64,000 nt of DNA, from positions 124,001-188,000 of the forward strand of contig CAYNVQ010000008.1 in assembly GCA_964400735.1 (NCBI GenBank), read 5' to 3'. Position numbers and translations under genes: made by a program. The notes under the pieces were generated by a model. That model was given only the letters and a program-made list of their open reading frames with translations, did no database searches and was not told the origin of the DNA. Of this stretch, positions 1 through 8,440 are shown one piece after another. Positions within the stretch are counted from its first letter, which is position 1, and the number at the start of each line of letters is the position of its first letter. Source of the stretch: CAYNVQ01 sp964400735. GTDB taxonomy: Bacteria; Acidobacteriota; Aminicenantia; Aminicenantales; Aminicenantaceae.

Positions 1-624
1 GTCAAACACCAGCTCATGATTGTAACGGGGGGATTGATCCCCGACTAGCATGTTTTTCGTATGACAATGGTTGCAATCGTTGATCCTAGGATAATGTTCG
101 CTTTTCTTGAAATGACAAATGAAACATGAACTCTCGGTTACAGTGATATGTTCTCCCTGAACGATCTGAGAGTGGCAGCTTGTGCACTGGAGCTTCTTCC
201 CTCTTTTGAGGTCTTCGAAATGAACTCTGTGGTCAAATGAGACTTTATTAAACTGGACCCTTCCCTCTAAAAGCCTCTTGTCATGACAGCCTTCTCTGAG
301 GCAGCTCTCGTCCCGGATCTCTGCCCATGGTTTTGACTTGACATAAAGTTTTGTCCAGTAGCGACCCACCATGACCAGACCTTCGATCTTTTTTTTCAAT
401 TTCGACTTGATCCCTCCTCCCGGTGGATAATGGCAAACACTGCACTCGAATTCACTGTGAGAGGATTCTTCCCAGCTTTTAAAAAAAGGTTTCATGTAAT
501 GGCAGGAGGAGCAAAACTTAGAATGAGAGGTGTATTCCACTGCTCCCAGGAAAATGACCACTAGGAAAGCGACGGCACACAGGAAAATAATTAATCTTTT
601 TTTTCTTTTTTTTTTCTTTTCCAT
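1..624 (-). CDS. NapC/NrfH-like membrane-anchored multihaem cytochrome c (partial, 3' end outside window)
   Basis: Translated from the ATG at 624 leftwards, the frame stays open for 208 codons and runs off the window, so the C-terminus is missing. A very lysine-rich N-terminus precedes one hydrophobic segment (about residues 10-30), the usual single membrane anchor of NapC/NirT/NrfH-type quinol-oxidising cytochromes. Six haem-binding motifs are visible: CSSCH, CSVCH, CTSCH, CFICH, CNHCH and one CLREGCH with the rarer CX4CH spacing. It starts 4 bases after the stop of ccsA, so it is the last visible gene of the ResB-CcsA unit. By family it would pass electrons from menaquinol to periplasmic cytochromes; the octahaem protein at 2981-4216 is the obvious local partner (inference). 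The exact subfamily is undecided because the protein is truncated. Confidence 0.8.
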   Translation of the reverse strand, partial: MEKKKKRKKRLIIFLCAVAFLVVIFLGAVEYTSHSKFCSSCHYMKPFFKSWEESSHSEFECSVCHYPPGGGIKSKLKKKIEGLVMVGRYWTKLYVKSKPWAEIRDESCLREGCHDKRLLEGRVQFNKVSFDHRVHFEDLKRGKKLQCTSCHSQIVQGEHITVTESSCFICHFKKSEHYPRINDCNHCHTKNMLVGDQSPRYNHELVFD

Positions 625-628
625 CCTA

Positions 629-1447
629 TTACGCATAGGAGTGCAGTCCGACCAGGAAATAATTAACGCCGAAGTAGGTGAACAGAGCAGCTAAGAAACC
701 AATGATGGCTATCAGAGCGGAACGCCGCCCTTTCCATCCCATGACGATTCGAGTGTGAAGATACAGGGCGAAAACGAACCACGTGATCAGGCTCCAGGTT
801 TCCTTGGGGTCCCAGCTCCAGTAGGTCCCCCAAGCCTTATAGGCCCAGACCATTCCGAATACCAGGCCCCCTAGAGTGAAGAGCGGGAATCCCACAGCCA
901 CGCACCTGTAGCTGATGGAATCCAGCCTCTCGGATGAAAGGGAGGATTCCGTGACCTTTCCTTTTTTCTCCTTGGAGTCGGCGACCATATACATGATACT
1001 CGTGATGATAGCGACGGCAAAAAATGCTTCACCGAGAAGGGTAACCGAAACATGCAGCCATAACCAATAGCTCTGAAGGGCTGGAATAAGAGGGGTGGCA
1101 TCTTTCGGCATTAGCGGGGAGGAGGCAAGGGCCATGATGGCGATGACGATCAGCATGAGGTAGGCTCCGGCCTTTCGAATTTTGTATTTGTATTCAATGA
1201 TTATATAGGCCAGGATTCCCGACCAGGCGAGGAAGGAAAGAGACTCGTACATATTGGTAAAGGGGGCGTGTCCGCTTTCTATGGTCCGCCAGATAAGGGC
1301 CAATGTGTGGACCGCCAGTCCGATGCTCGCCATCACCAGGCCATTCCTAGCTTGATTTTTTCTTTTTGAGAAAAGGAAAACCAGATAGAAAAATGCAGCA
1401 GCGATATAGAATATAAAAGTGACGAGAAAAAGAGTCGATTCATTCAT
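629..1447 (-). CDS. ccsA: System II cytochrome c biogenesis protein CcsA (ResC/CcmC-like)
   Basis: A 272-aa polytopic membrane protein with about eight hydrophobic segments. Near the C-terminus it has the tryptophan-rich haem-handling WWD signature (WGTYWSWDPKETW, about residues 205-220) of the CcmC/CcmF/CcsA haem-handling family. With ResB it forms the System II synthase that exports haem and ligates it to CXXCH apocytochromes outside the cytoplasmic membrane. Its start overlaps the stop of resB by 4 bases (ATGA type), and AGGAGA lies upstream at a good distance. This implies translational coupling. Some databases call this subunit CcsB. Its place among at least four multihaem cytochrome genes explains the need: this island carries at least 34 haem motifs to be loaded. 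Confidence 0.92.
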   Translation of the reverse strand: MNESTLFLVTFIFYIAAAFFYLVFLFSKRKNQARNGLVMASIGLAVHTLALIWRTIESGHAPFTNMYESLSFLAWSGILAYIIIEYKYKIRKAGAYLMLIVIAIMALASSPLMPKDATPLIPALQSYWLWLHVSVTLLGEAFFAVAIITSIMYMVADSKEKKGKVTESSLSSERLDSISYRCVAVGFPLFTLGGLVFGMVWAYKAWGTYWSWDPKETWSLITWFVFALYLHTRIVMGWKGRRSALIAIIGFLAALFTYFGVNYFLVGLHSYA

Positions 1448-2793
1448 TTTGATCTCCTGAGGGATGTCATGATCTTCTGGAATTCCGATTCAAGGGCTGG
1501 TTTGTTCTTGTTCGCTCTTCCTGCGGCAATTATTTCGGTTCTTCCCTCGCTCTCTTTTAGCGAGACTCGAATATCCCTTGGGGGCCAATAAAAGGCCAAA
1601 AATAGTCCTATCATGACGATGGTGCATCCGGCCCAAATAAAATTGACTCCGGGGTCTTTCGCCATTTGGATACCCGAATATTGGGCTGCTTTGACGTCCT
1701 TGAATTTGAATTTGAAGTCGGCTTCTTCGCCGGAATGCATCCGTTCAAAATCGGGGAACTTGGCGAAGACCCAACCTGAAAAGATAAGTTCTTCTTCCTT
1801 TTGAACCTCTATGAACGCTGCGGGATTATTGGGTTCCAGGGATCGAGTTTTAACTTGGTTTCCGTCTATGATGAAATCGGGAACGAAGTGAAGGACTTTG
1901 ATTTCCAATCCCTCTTCCTCCCATATGGCTGGTTCACCGAGCCGTATAAAAACATCTTTGGAAGAAGCCGGACCCGATCCCTTTATGGCTCGTAACTCTA
2001 GAACCGAATTTTCCCAATCCCACCCATAGCTGCTTTGGTAGAAGACGTATCCTTTGTAGGTCATAGGGTGATTGACTTCAACGGTTTTGGTCAAACGAGG
2101 GATTTCATCCTCGATGATTGTGAGAGTGCTTTTCCAGTCCTTAACGCTTCCGTTGGGCCAATATTCCGTTTCGAATTTGTCCAGCTGAAGTTTGAAATCG
2201 GCGTTGAGGACCGGCACGATTTGTTCTTCGACAATATTGATATTGGCCCGGAAGCCACTCGCGCCGCTGATTATTCCCCCTATAAGGATAATCAAAAGTC
2301 CGAGATGCACGACGTCCGCGCCGAAAAGGCCCAAAATCCTTTTTCTCCCCAGCAGATTGACCAGATCCCCCTTTTTCTCTTCTTTCACACGATAGTGGTT
2401 CCTCAGAAGTTCATTCCTGATTTTTCCCTCGCTCTTTTCGATATTCCAGCTCTTTCTTAGTTTCTCACTTATTTTAGATGGGAGCAGGGATTTTGCGTCG
2501 AATTTCAGCCTAGGTTTGAGAGCTCTCCGCATTTTGGAAGGCAACCGGGATAGCGTGCAAATCAGAATGTTGAGGCTGAAGAGAAACAGAAAGGCTATGT
2601 ACCACCAGGAATGATAAAGATCGGTGAACTCGAGCCGGATCAAAAGATTCGAGAGGGCACCATATCGAGCGGCGTATTCTTCTGTGCTTCTGAGTTGGGG
2701 GATGAAGGTACCGATGATGGAGGCGGCAGTGATAATGATGATCAGAAAGATGGCCAGCTTTACCGAGCTGAAAAAATTGACAATGGATTTCAT
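1444..2793 (-). CDS. resB: System II cytochrome c biogenesis protein ResB (Ccs1)
   Basis: A 449-aa ResB-like protein: three N-terminal hydrophobic helices (about residues 10-30, 60-80, 160-180), then a long periplasmic domain and a last helix near residue 385 (FIWAGCTIVMIGLFLAFYW). This is the standard ResB topology. ResB partners CcsA in haem export and apocytochrome chaperoning. It is followed by ccsA with a 4-base overlap, and is preceded by GAGG about 5 bases before the ATG. The 187-base gap to the octahaem cytochrome gene upstream holds no other gene, and the two are probably cotranscribed (inference). No anomalies seen. Confidence 0.9.
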   Translation of the reverse strand: MKSIVNFFSSVKLAIFLIIIITAASIIGTFIPQLRSTEEYAARYGALSNLLIRLEFTDLYHSWWYIAFLFLFSLNILICTLSRLPSKMRRALKPRLKFDAKSLLPSKISEKLRKSWNIEKSEGKIRNELLRNHYRVKEEKKGDLVNLLGRKRILGLFGADVVHLGLLIILIGGIISGASGFRANINIVEEQIVPVLNADFKLQLDKFETEYWPNGSVKDWKSTLTIIEDEIPRLTKTVEVNHPMTYKGYVFYQSSYGWDWENSVLELRAIKGSGPASSKDVFIRLGEPAIWEEEGLEIKVLHFVPDFIIDGNQVKTRSLEPNNPAAFIEVQKEEELIFSGWVFAKFPDFERMHSGEEADFKFKFKDVKAAQYSGIQMAKDPGVNFIWAGCTIVMIGLFLAFYWPPRDIRVSLKESEGRTEIIAAGRANKNKPALESEFQKIMTSLRRSK

Positions 2794-2980
2794 TATAGCC
2801 TCGACTTGGGGGATGAATTAATAACTAGTAATAATATAGGATTTGTGAATTTTTTTCAATGAATTTATTTACGTTCTCTCTCTTATGGCTATTTTCTACC
2901 TCGACATTGAAATGAATCACGTATGGGACAAACTAATTACATAGATGAAAACGGGAACGGAATCTTCCTCCGAGTTTATT

Positions 2981-4216
2981 TTATCTACGTTTCTGACGTA
3001 TCTCCTCTGCCATCCATTTTATCTCCGATAGGTCCTGCTGCATTTCGCTCCAGCCGTACCAGAGGGCATAATCTGGATTGGCATGAAAGGTTCCCTGGAA
3101 TGTTCTCATGCGATGTTCGAGAAACATCACGAAAAGCTTCTGTTCTATAGGAGTGGGGGCGTCATGAAAAGTAAGTAGATCTGGGAAAGGATAAGCATAA
3201 CTCTCTGGTTTGCGAAGAAAACCATCCTGATAAAGAGAAGCGATGATTCGGATGGCTTCGGCCATCAAATGATCAGCCGCCTTGATCATCTGGTCCCCTT
3301 TTTCGAGTTCGGCCTTGGCAAAGTTCAAGGAATGGCATTCATTGCAGGTTTTTAGCATCTTTTCCCGCTCTTTTTGCCAGTCTTCCTGGGTGAGGCGTGC
3401 GAGGTTAGCTACCTTGACCACACCGAGCCTGGCTGTAGGGGTTCCAGAAGGATCGAGAACTCCCAAGGCTTGGAGTATGGTGGCCCGGTCTTTAGCCCAT
3501 TCTTTGTCTTCAGGCAAGGGAAGCCTGACGGCGAGGAATCCCCAGGCGGTGAGAACCGCATGGTTTCCTTCCTGCATATGGCAGGTCTGGCATGTGGGAG
3601 CCGCTACCGACTCGGGAAGGGTTTTGTTCTGTTTAAGGAGAAGCCGGACTCCGTGTTTGGAACCTGAATACATTTCCCATTGGGGATGGTCGAATCCCAT
3701 GTGACAAGTCTGGCAAGCTTGAGGCTGCCTGGCTTCCTGAACGGAAAATACGTGTCTCGTATGGCAGGCATCGCAGGATGCGGTTCCGAATCCGGGGCCT
3801 GTTTCCTTTAACTCTTTGATCTCCTGATCGGTCTTTAACCCGATTTTATGGCATCCTCCGCAGCCCTTCATTCCCTCCATCAGCGCCATGGGCTGCCAGT
3901 GGGCGGTAGGCATGGCCTTCATGGCGGCCCATGCGGCGGCGTGTTTGCCAGCCATGAATTGTTTGACTTTTTCGTCATGGCAGTTAGCGCAAGTTGTTGG
4001 AGTCGGGATCTGGACTTTGTCTACATCATAGGGATCTTTATGAAGGTCTCCGTGACAGACCGAGCAGTCCACCTCATTCTGGCTATGTTTGCTCAACTGC
4101 CAGTCTGAGACGATATTGGGGGTGACATCCTTATGGCACTTGACACATTCTTGTGCAGACGCTGTCGTCCCCACGAAAAGACAGATCGTCAAGAGAATCA
4201 AAAACATTCTTTTCAC
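2981..4216 (-). CDS. Octahaem cytochrome c, hydroxylamine oxidoreductase (HAO) family
   Basis: About 411 aa with a cleavable signal peptide (MFLILLTICLFVGTTASAQ) and exactly eight CXXCH motifs: CVKCH, CSVCH, CANCH, CGGCH, CDACH, CQTCH, CQTCH and CNECH. The long helical C-terminus with HRMRTFQGTFHANPDY and WYGW is typical of the octahaem HAO/reductive-HAO family. I place the start at the GTG at 4216 because GAGGAGG lies 5 bases upstream; an in-frame ATG at 4249 has no such site. The family oxidises hydroxylamine or, in anaerobes, reduces nitrite/hydroxylamine/NO. The company of a NapC-like quinol oxidase and Ccs proteins recalls the haoCA arrangement of epsilonproteobacteria. Whether the HAO cross-linking tyrosine is present cannot be decided by eye, so the direction and substrate are open. 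Confidence 0.85.
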   Translation of the reverse strand: MKRMFLILLTICLFVGTTASAQECVKCHKDVTPNIVSDWQLSKHSQNEVDCSVCHGDLHKDPYDVDKVQIPTPTTCANCHDEKVKQFMAGKHAAAWAAMKAMPTAHWQPMALMEGMKGCGGCHKIGLKTDQEIKELKETGPGFGTASCDACHTRHVFSVQEARQPQACQTCHMGFDHPQWEMYSGSKHGVRLLLKQNKTLPESVAAPTCQTCHMQEGNHAVLTAWGFLAVRLPLPEDKEWAKDRATILQALGVLDPSGTPTARLGVVKVANLARLTQEDWQKEREKMLKTCNECHSLNFAKAELEKGDQMIKAADHLMAEAIRIIASLYQDGFLRKPESYAYPFPDLLTFHDAPTPIEQKLFVMFLEHRMRTFQGTFHANPDYALWYGWSEMQQDLSEIKWMAEEIRQKRR

Positions 4217-4303
4217 GCATCCCTCCTCGTTTATTCCAGACATCCGCACGATGACGATAGATATCCATTTTTGTGCGGCTGGATGTTTCGCCCATCCATC
4301 GTG

Positions 4304-4332
4304 ATATTATCGAATGATGAGAGGCTTTTCAA
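4304..4332 (-). promoter_or_regulatory. Predicted sigma70-type promoter for the octahaem cytochrome unit
   Basis: On the minus strand TTGAAA, a 17-base spacer and TAATAT lie about 90 bases upstream of the GTG start at 4216 and just downstream of the terminator that closes the decahaem gene. This suggests the HAO-family/ResB/CcsA/NapC unit is transcribed separately from the MtrAB-like unit. Confidence 0.5.
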
Positions 4333-4352
4333 TAAAAAGAAAAAATTTTATC

Positions 4353-4384
4353 AAAAAAAAGGGCGGCATTTTTAGTGCCGCCCT
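4353..4384 (-). terminator. Rho-independent terminator after the decahaem cytochrome gene
   Basis: On the minus strand a perfect 9-bp stem (AGGGCGGCA / TGCCGCCCT) with a 7-base loop is followed directly by a run of T. It lies 24 bases after the stop of the gene ending at 4408 and closes the DmsE-porin-decahaem operon. Confidence 0.88.
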
Positions 4385-4407
4385 GTGAATCCTAAATCCT
4401 TAAGACA

Positions 4408-6552
4408 TTAATTTTCCCGCCAGGTGTACTTGCTGACGTCTCCTCCCAGATGCTCTATGGAATCCACCAATATCTGTGCGATGTATTTTGAATTGTGGAT
4501 GAATCCATGGGGTTCTTTCTGGCTTAATTGGTAATTGTAAGCAGTTTTCAACAGTTTAGCGTGGGAGAACTGGTAGGCGTTCGGATAAATGTTTTCTCCT
4601 GGATCGGTTAGGCCGTTTCCGTTGAGATCTTTAAAGAAATAAGGATAAGTATTGGAATCGTAAATTATTGGATTACCAACGGCAAATCCGAATAACTGGA
4701 TTTGTGCATACAGAGCTTCTTCCAGTCCTTTTATCTCGTCTTTGACGGATTCCTCCTTATTTCCATCTCCATCATAATCAGGCGTGGAGTATGGACGTAT
4801 GGCGTCGAATTCGAACATGGATGGATCGGCGCCGGGATTGGGCTGGGATACATCCTGGCCGTGACAGTTCACACAGTCCGCAGGATTAGGCGTACTCACG
4901 TTGTGCATCTCGCCAGTCGTGTCATAGGGCGCGTTCGGGCTATTCGTCCCCATATGGCATTCCACACAGGTGTCGAACAATCCCATGTGATTGGTGAAGA
5001 TTCTCTGGCCGGCATAGGTTTTTCCTTTGAACTCGAACCCGCCCTTCACCTCTGTGCCGAAGAAGATTGCTGCGGCAGGAAAGTAATGAATGTTGGTGAA
5101 ACTCCAGGGCGGGGATGAGGAATTGATCTTGCTTTTGATCGAGAACATCGATTCCCTCCCCTGGTGGCAGGTCATACAGAGGTTGCTGCTATCCCCCAGA
5201 GAAGCGAGCCTGCCCGATGGGAATTCCACGATAGGTGCGCTGCGTACGCGTGGGGGAGTCGTGTGGCAGGTGGTGCAGAGCATCCCATTGGAGATATGCG
5301 TATTCACGTTCGTGCCGTTTTCAAGGTAATAGGCTAGGCCGTCTGCGCTGTGACACCTGGCGCAGCTGCTGGAGACTTCCCCATCCTCGTCCCAATGTCT
5401 CCATGCTTCGGCCGAGCCGTTAAAATGCCCTTCGTCTTCCCGGTGAGTTTCGGTCATATCGACGGGCGTGGCGAACTTGGAATTCAAGTCTTCGATAGAG
5501 TCATAAAGGAGCTCGATGATGTATTTTCCACCATGGACATAGGCACAGGGATCTTTTTGGGAGACTTGAAAGTTATACGCTGCTTTGAGGAGTCGAGGAG
5601 TAAAGAAAGAATAACTCTCTTCATTCTCATCCGCTACTCCGTTGTCGTTAAGGTCTTCGAAGAAATAGGGGTGGCTATGGGCATCGTACACGATGGGCAT
5701 GTCGGCTATTTTTCGAGCGTATTTTTTGATGGCTGTATACAGCTTACTCTTTAATCCTTCGAGCTCATAGTATATGCCTTCGGTTATGTCGCCGTTCCCG
5801 TTGTAGTCTGTAAAAGAGCCGTAAAACCGAATGTTTTTGGGGTCTGTGATCCCGACGTGGCAGGTATTGCAGCGCTGGAGGTCAACTTCCAGTGAATGGG
5901 GATTGTGGCAGGTGATGCAGGCATTGTAGCCCGTAACATGCGAGAAACGCGCGTCATAGGATTTACCTTCGTATTCATACCCACCCTTGACCACGGTGCC
6001 GAATTGATCGGCAGCAGCGGCATAGTAATGGATATTGATGAAGCCAAGATCAGGGCTGACTTCATCCTCGCCCACACCGACATCCGCAATGTCTTCATCG
6101 ACACTTATCTTCGATTCTCTTCCTTGATGGCATTCCATACAGAGCGCCTCAGGACCGAGCCCATCCACCTCTACCCCGGAGGGAAAGGTGACCGACGTGT
6201 GATTGCGCACAACTCCTTGCTCAGGATTTGTGTGGCAGGCTTCGCAACGAATGTTGTTTTCTATGCCGGATCCAGCAGGCGGTGCAGTGTTTACTCTGCC
6301 GGTGGTGATGAACTCTTCATAGCCTTCTGTGCTGTGGCATTTGGCACACCGCGTCGAAACTTCTCCATCATCATCCCAGTGGATAAAGGCTTCGGCTGAT
6401 GAGTCCGCATGGCCTGAAGTTCTCCAGAGTTGTTCGGCGTGAGAAGCGAGGGAAAGGATTCCCATTCGGTGGTCTACCTGTGCGTTGGCTGTGAGAAACG
6501 CCGCCACGCCAAAGACGAGTAATATCGCGATTATTTGAGGCTTTTTAAACAT
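4408..6552 (-). CDS. Secreted decahaem cytochrome c with two tandem pentahaem halves
   Basis: 714 aa; signal peptide MFKKPQIIAILLVFGVAAFLTANA with no lipobox Cys, so it is probably exported but not a lipoprotein. Ten CXXCH motifs fall in two blocks of five: CAKCH, CEACH, CMECH, CITCH, CNTCH and then CARCH, CTTCH, CMTCH, CVECH, CVNCH. The two halves are an obvious internal duplication: SAEAFIHWDDDGEVS in half 1 matches SAEAWRHWDEDGEVS in half 2, and each ends with a PYFF-DLN-NG-D segment and a KYI-(E/A)-LLYDSIE-like segment. Four Asp/Asn/Gly-rich loops (DYNGNGD, DLNDNGVAD, DYDGDGN, DLNGNGLTD) look like calcium-binding EF-hand-type loops. It is last in the operon after the decahaem DmsE/MtrA-like protein and the barrel, with a 15-base gap, so it is the likely outer-surface terminal electron carrier (inference). 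GGAGGAG precedes the ATG. Confidence 0.88.
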   Translation of the reverse strand: MFKKPQIIAILLVFGVAAFLTANAQVDHRMGILSLASHAEQLWRTSGHADSSAEAFIHWDDDGEVSTRCAKCHSTEGYEEFITTGRVNTAPPAGSGIENNIRCEACHTNPEQGVVRNHTSVTFPSGVEVDGLGPEALCMECHQGRESKISVDEDIADVGVGEDEVSPDLGFINIHYYAAAADQFGTVVKGGYEYEGKSYDARFSHVTGYNACITCHNPHSLEVDLQRCNTCHVGITDPKNIRFYGSFTDYNGNGDITEGIYYELEGLKSKLYTAIKKYARKIADMPIVYDAHSHPYFFEDLNDNGVADENEESYSFFTPRLLKAAYNFQVSQKDPCAYVHGGKYIIELLYDSIEDLNSKFATPVDMTETHREDEGHFNGSAEAWRHWDEDGEVSSSCARCHSADGLAYYLENGTNVNTHISNGMLCTTCHTTPPRVRSAPIVEFPSGRLASLGDSSNLCMTCHQGRESMFSIKSKINSSSPPWSFTNIHYFPAAAIFFGTEVKGGFEFKGKTYAGQRIFTNHMGLFDTCVECHMGTNSPNAPYDTTGEMHNVSTPNPADCVNCHGQDVSQPNPGADPSMFEFDAIRPYSTPDYDGDGNKEESVKDEIKGLEEALYAQIQLFGFAVGNPIIYDSNTYPYFFKDLNGNGLTDPGENIYPNAYQFSHAKLLKTAYNYQLSQKEPHGFIHNSKYIAQILVDSIEHLGGDVSKYTWREN

Positions 6553-6567
6553 GTTGTTCTCCTCCGT

Positions 6568-8430
6568 TTATTTCCAGCGATAGCCAAAGGAAATTTCCAG
6601 AATATTGGCGCTGTAGTCATTGTACCCGGAAAGGTTTTCTTTGAAATCGACGTATCGATATCCGAGTTGGGTCACCAACCCGTTGCTGAAGAGATATTCC
6701 ACGTAACCTTTGAGTGTGAAACGATCGATTTCCCAAAATCCTCTATTCCAGTAAAAGTTGGTATACCCTCCGATCCTCCAGTTGTTTTCCAGTTCGACAG
6801 ACAAAGAAGCATCCAGGAGGTTGGATTTACCTTCATAAAGGATCTCCCAGAGAAATTCTCCGGGCCCGTTGTACCCGGGGGGATAGATAACGGTCCGGTC
6901 GCCTTTGTGTTCGACATCGATAAGAGAGTACCCACCGAATATTTTCACTTTTTCGCTGTGATATCCTGCTCTGAGGCTCAATTGGTTTCTGGTAGAGTTA
7001 TAGAGGTCGTCTAAGACTTCGCTCCTCGATTTATTCCAGAGGTAAGAGCCAGAGAAATAGAATGCTTCGACATTCGCTTTGGCCGTCAGCCTGAAGCGGT
7101 GAAAGCTTGTCGGTGAAACCAATGTGTAGGGATTATCATAGTCTCCGAACTGGTAGTCGGCCGTGATCTTGAATTTTTTACTGATAGCCCATTTGAAATT
7201 ACCGAAGAGTCCGTTTTGTGTCGTGTGGTCCTCGTAAGCCACGGTCTCCAAACCATCTAGATCGCGCCTATCGTTCCTGTATCCTGCCGATAAGGCCATC
7301 CGGGGCGAGAACTGGTATTCCAGCCCAGCCTCGATCGCTCGGTTGTTATAACCTAGGGTGGTCTCCTCTTTTTCTCCATCTAAGGTGAGGACGCCGTCCT
7401 GGTCGAAATTCTGGTAGCGAAAAGAGCCTATGACTGCCAGCTTATCGAATAGAAGGTAAGTCACATCGATATCGTATAACTGGATGTTGCGGTCGAAATT
7501 CCCTTCCCCGCTCGAGCCGTACATATATAATCTTCCGAGATAATTGACGCCATTGGCTTCCTCCGAATAGCTCAGGTCCATATCCATGTCGCTGATCTGT
7601 GCGTGTCCCTTGATGAGGAGCCGATCGATGGGCCGAGCCGTAGCCTTGAAGGTGTGAGTGTACACTTTGAGGTCATAGGGTTGATCCAGCGTGAATAGGT
7701 TTAAAGAAGAAGGATAAGAAGCCCCTTCTCCTCCATCGGCATAACCCGGAATGAACAAGCTGTTGGCGTTCTTATAATCCATGATTTTTTCTTCGAAGAC
7801 AAAGGAGTATTTTTGGACGTGGACATCAATGCCGACCGCAACCTCTTTGTAGTTTTCTTCGATTGGTTTGTCGAACTCGAATTCTATCCGGTCGATGTCC
7901 ATGGTGACGATGCTCTGGCCTTTTTTGCCGTATCTGTCGAAATTTGCGTAGAAGTCGACGTTTTTGTTGATGTCGAGTTTGAAGAAGATATTATCCGTAG
8001 TACGGTCGAAATCGAACGTGAAGGGATCGTAAAGTTGGTTTCCATCGGGCATATACTGGTCGGCATAAAAATAGGTGGATTTTCTTCTATCATACTGGAA
8101 TCTGTATTTCCCTGTCTTGCGAACCGCCAATCGGAAGGTCTCGTAGGGATCGCCTCCAAAATTATTCATGTCGATATCGATGCGGTCGAAGAGATTTTTA
8201 AATGTTTCATTGGGGAGAATTTGCAGGCTGAAGTTGAAAAGCCTTAAGCCATCATCCAGGTTGATATCTTGTTTGTATCTCTCGATCGTTCCGTTGGTAT
8301 CGACAAATCTGTATCCGAACAACAAGTTCCCGTTCAAATTTTTTGCTTCTTCTTCTGCTGGTAAAGAAAAGACCAGGGAAAAGCCGAGAACGATCCATGC
8401 CGCTGTCAGGAATATTTTTTTTATGTTCAT
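6568..8430 (-). CDS. Outer-membrane beta-barrel protein, likely porin of an MtrAB-like conduit
   Basis: 620 aa with a signal peptide (MNIKKIFLTAAWIVLGFSLVFS) and a long series of alternating amphipathic, aromatic-rich strands. It ends in ISFGYRWK, a typical barrel terminus. It contains no cysteine at all, so it lacks the N-terminal CXXC of classical Shewanella MtrB. The gene sits 10 bases after the DmsE/MtrA-like cytochrome and 15 bases before the duplicated decahaem cytochrome, exactly the position expected for the porin sheath of a porin-cytochrome complex. By family logic it would hold the periplasmic decahaem protein inside the outer membrane so electrons can cross it. I assign the role mainly from context. 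A general large-diameter porin is the alternative. AGGAGGGA precedes the ATG. Confidence 0.75.
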   Translation of the reverse strand: MNIKKIFLTAAWIVLGFSLVFSLPAEEEAKNLNGNLLFGYRFVDTNGTIERYKQDINLDDGLRLFNFSLQILPNETFKNLFDRIDIDMNNFGGDPYETFRLAVRKTGKYRFQYDRRKSTYFYADQYMPDGNQLYDPFTFDFDRTTDNIFFKLDINKNVDFYANFDRYGKKGQSIVTMDIDRIEFEFDKPIEENYKEVAVGIDVHVQKYSFVFEEKIMDYKNANSLFIPGYADGGEGASYPSSLNLFTLDQPYDLKVYTHTFKATARPIDRLLIKGHAQISDMDMDLSYSEEANGVNYLGRLYMYGSSGEGNFDRNIQLYDIDVTYLLFDKLAVIGSFRYQNFDQDGVLTLDGEKEETTLGYNNRAIEAGLEYQFSPRMALSAGYRNDRRDLDGLETVAYEDHTTQNGLFGNFKWAISKKFKITADYQFGDYDNPYTLVSPTSFHRFRLTAKANVEAFYFSGSYLWNKSRSEVLDDLYNSTRNQLSLRAGYHSEKVKIFGGYSLIDVEHKGDRTVIYPPGYNGPGEFLWEILYEGKSNLLDASLSVELENNWRIGGYTNFYWNRGFWEIDRFTLKGYVEYLFSNGLVTQLGYRYVDFKENLSGYNDYSANILEISFGYRWK

Positions 8431-8440
8431 CTGTTCCCTC

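Noticed and set aside
4089..6399. Several long plus-strand frames (up to 167 aa) opposite the cytochrome genes
   Set aside because: They are antisense shadows of CXXCH-rich genes, without ribosome sites or recognisable domains.
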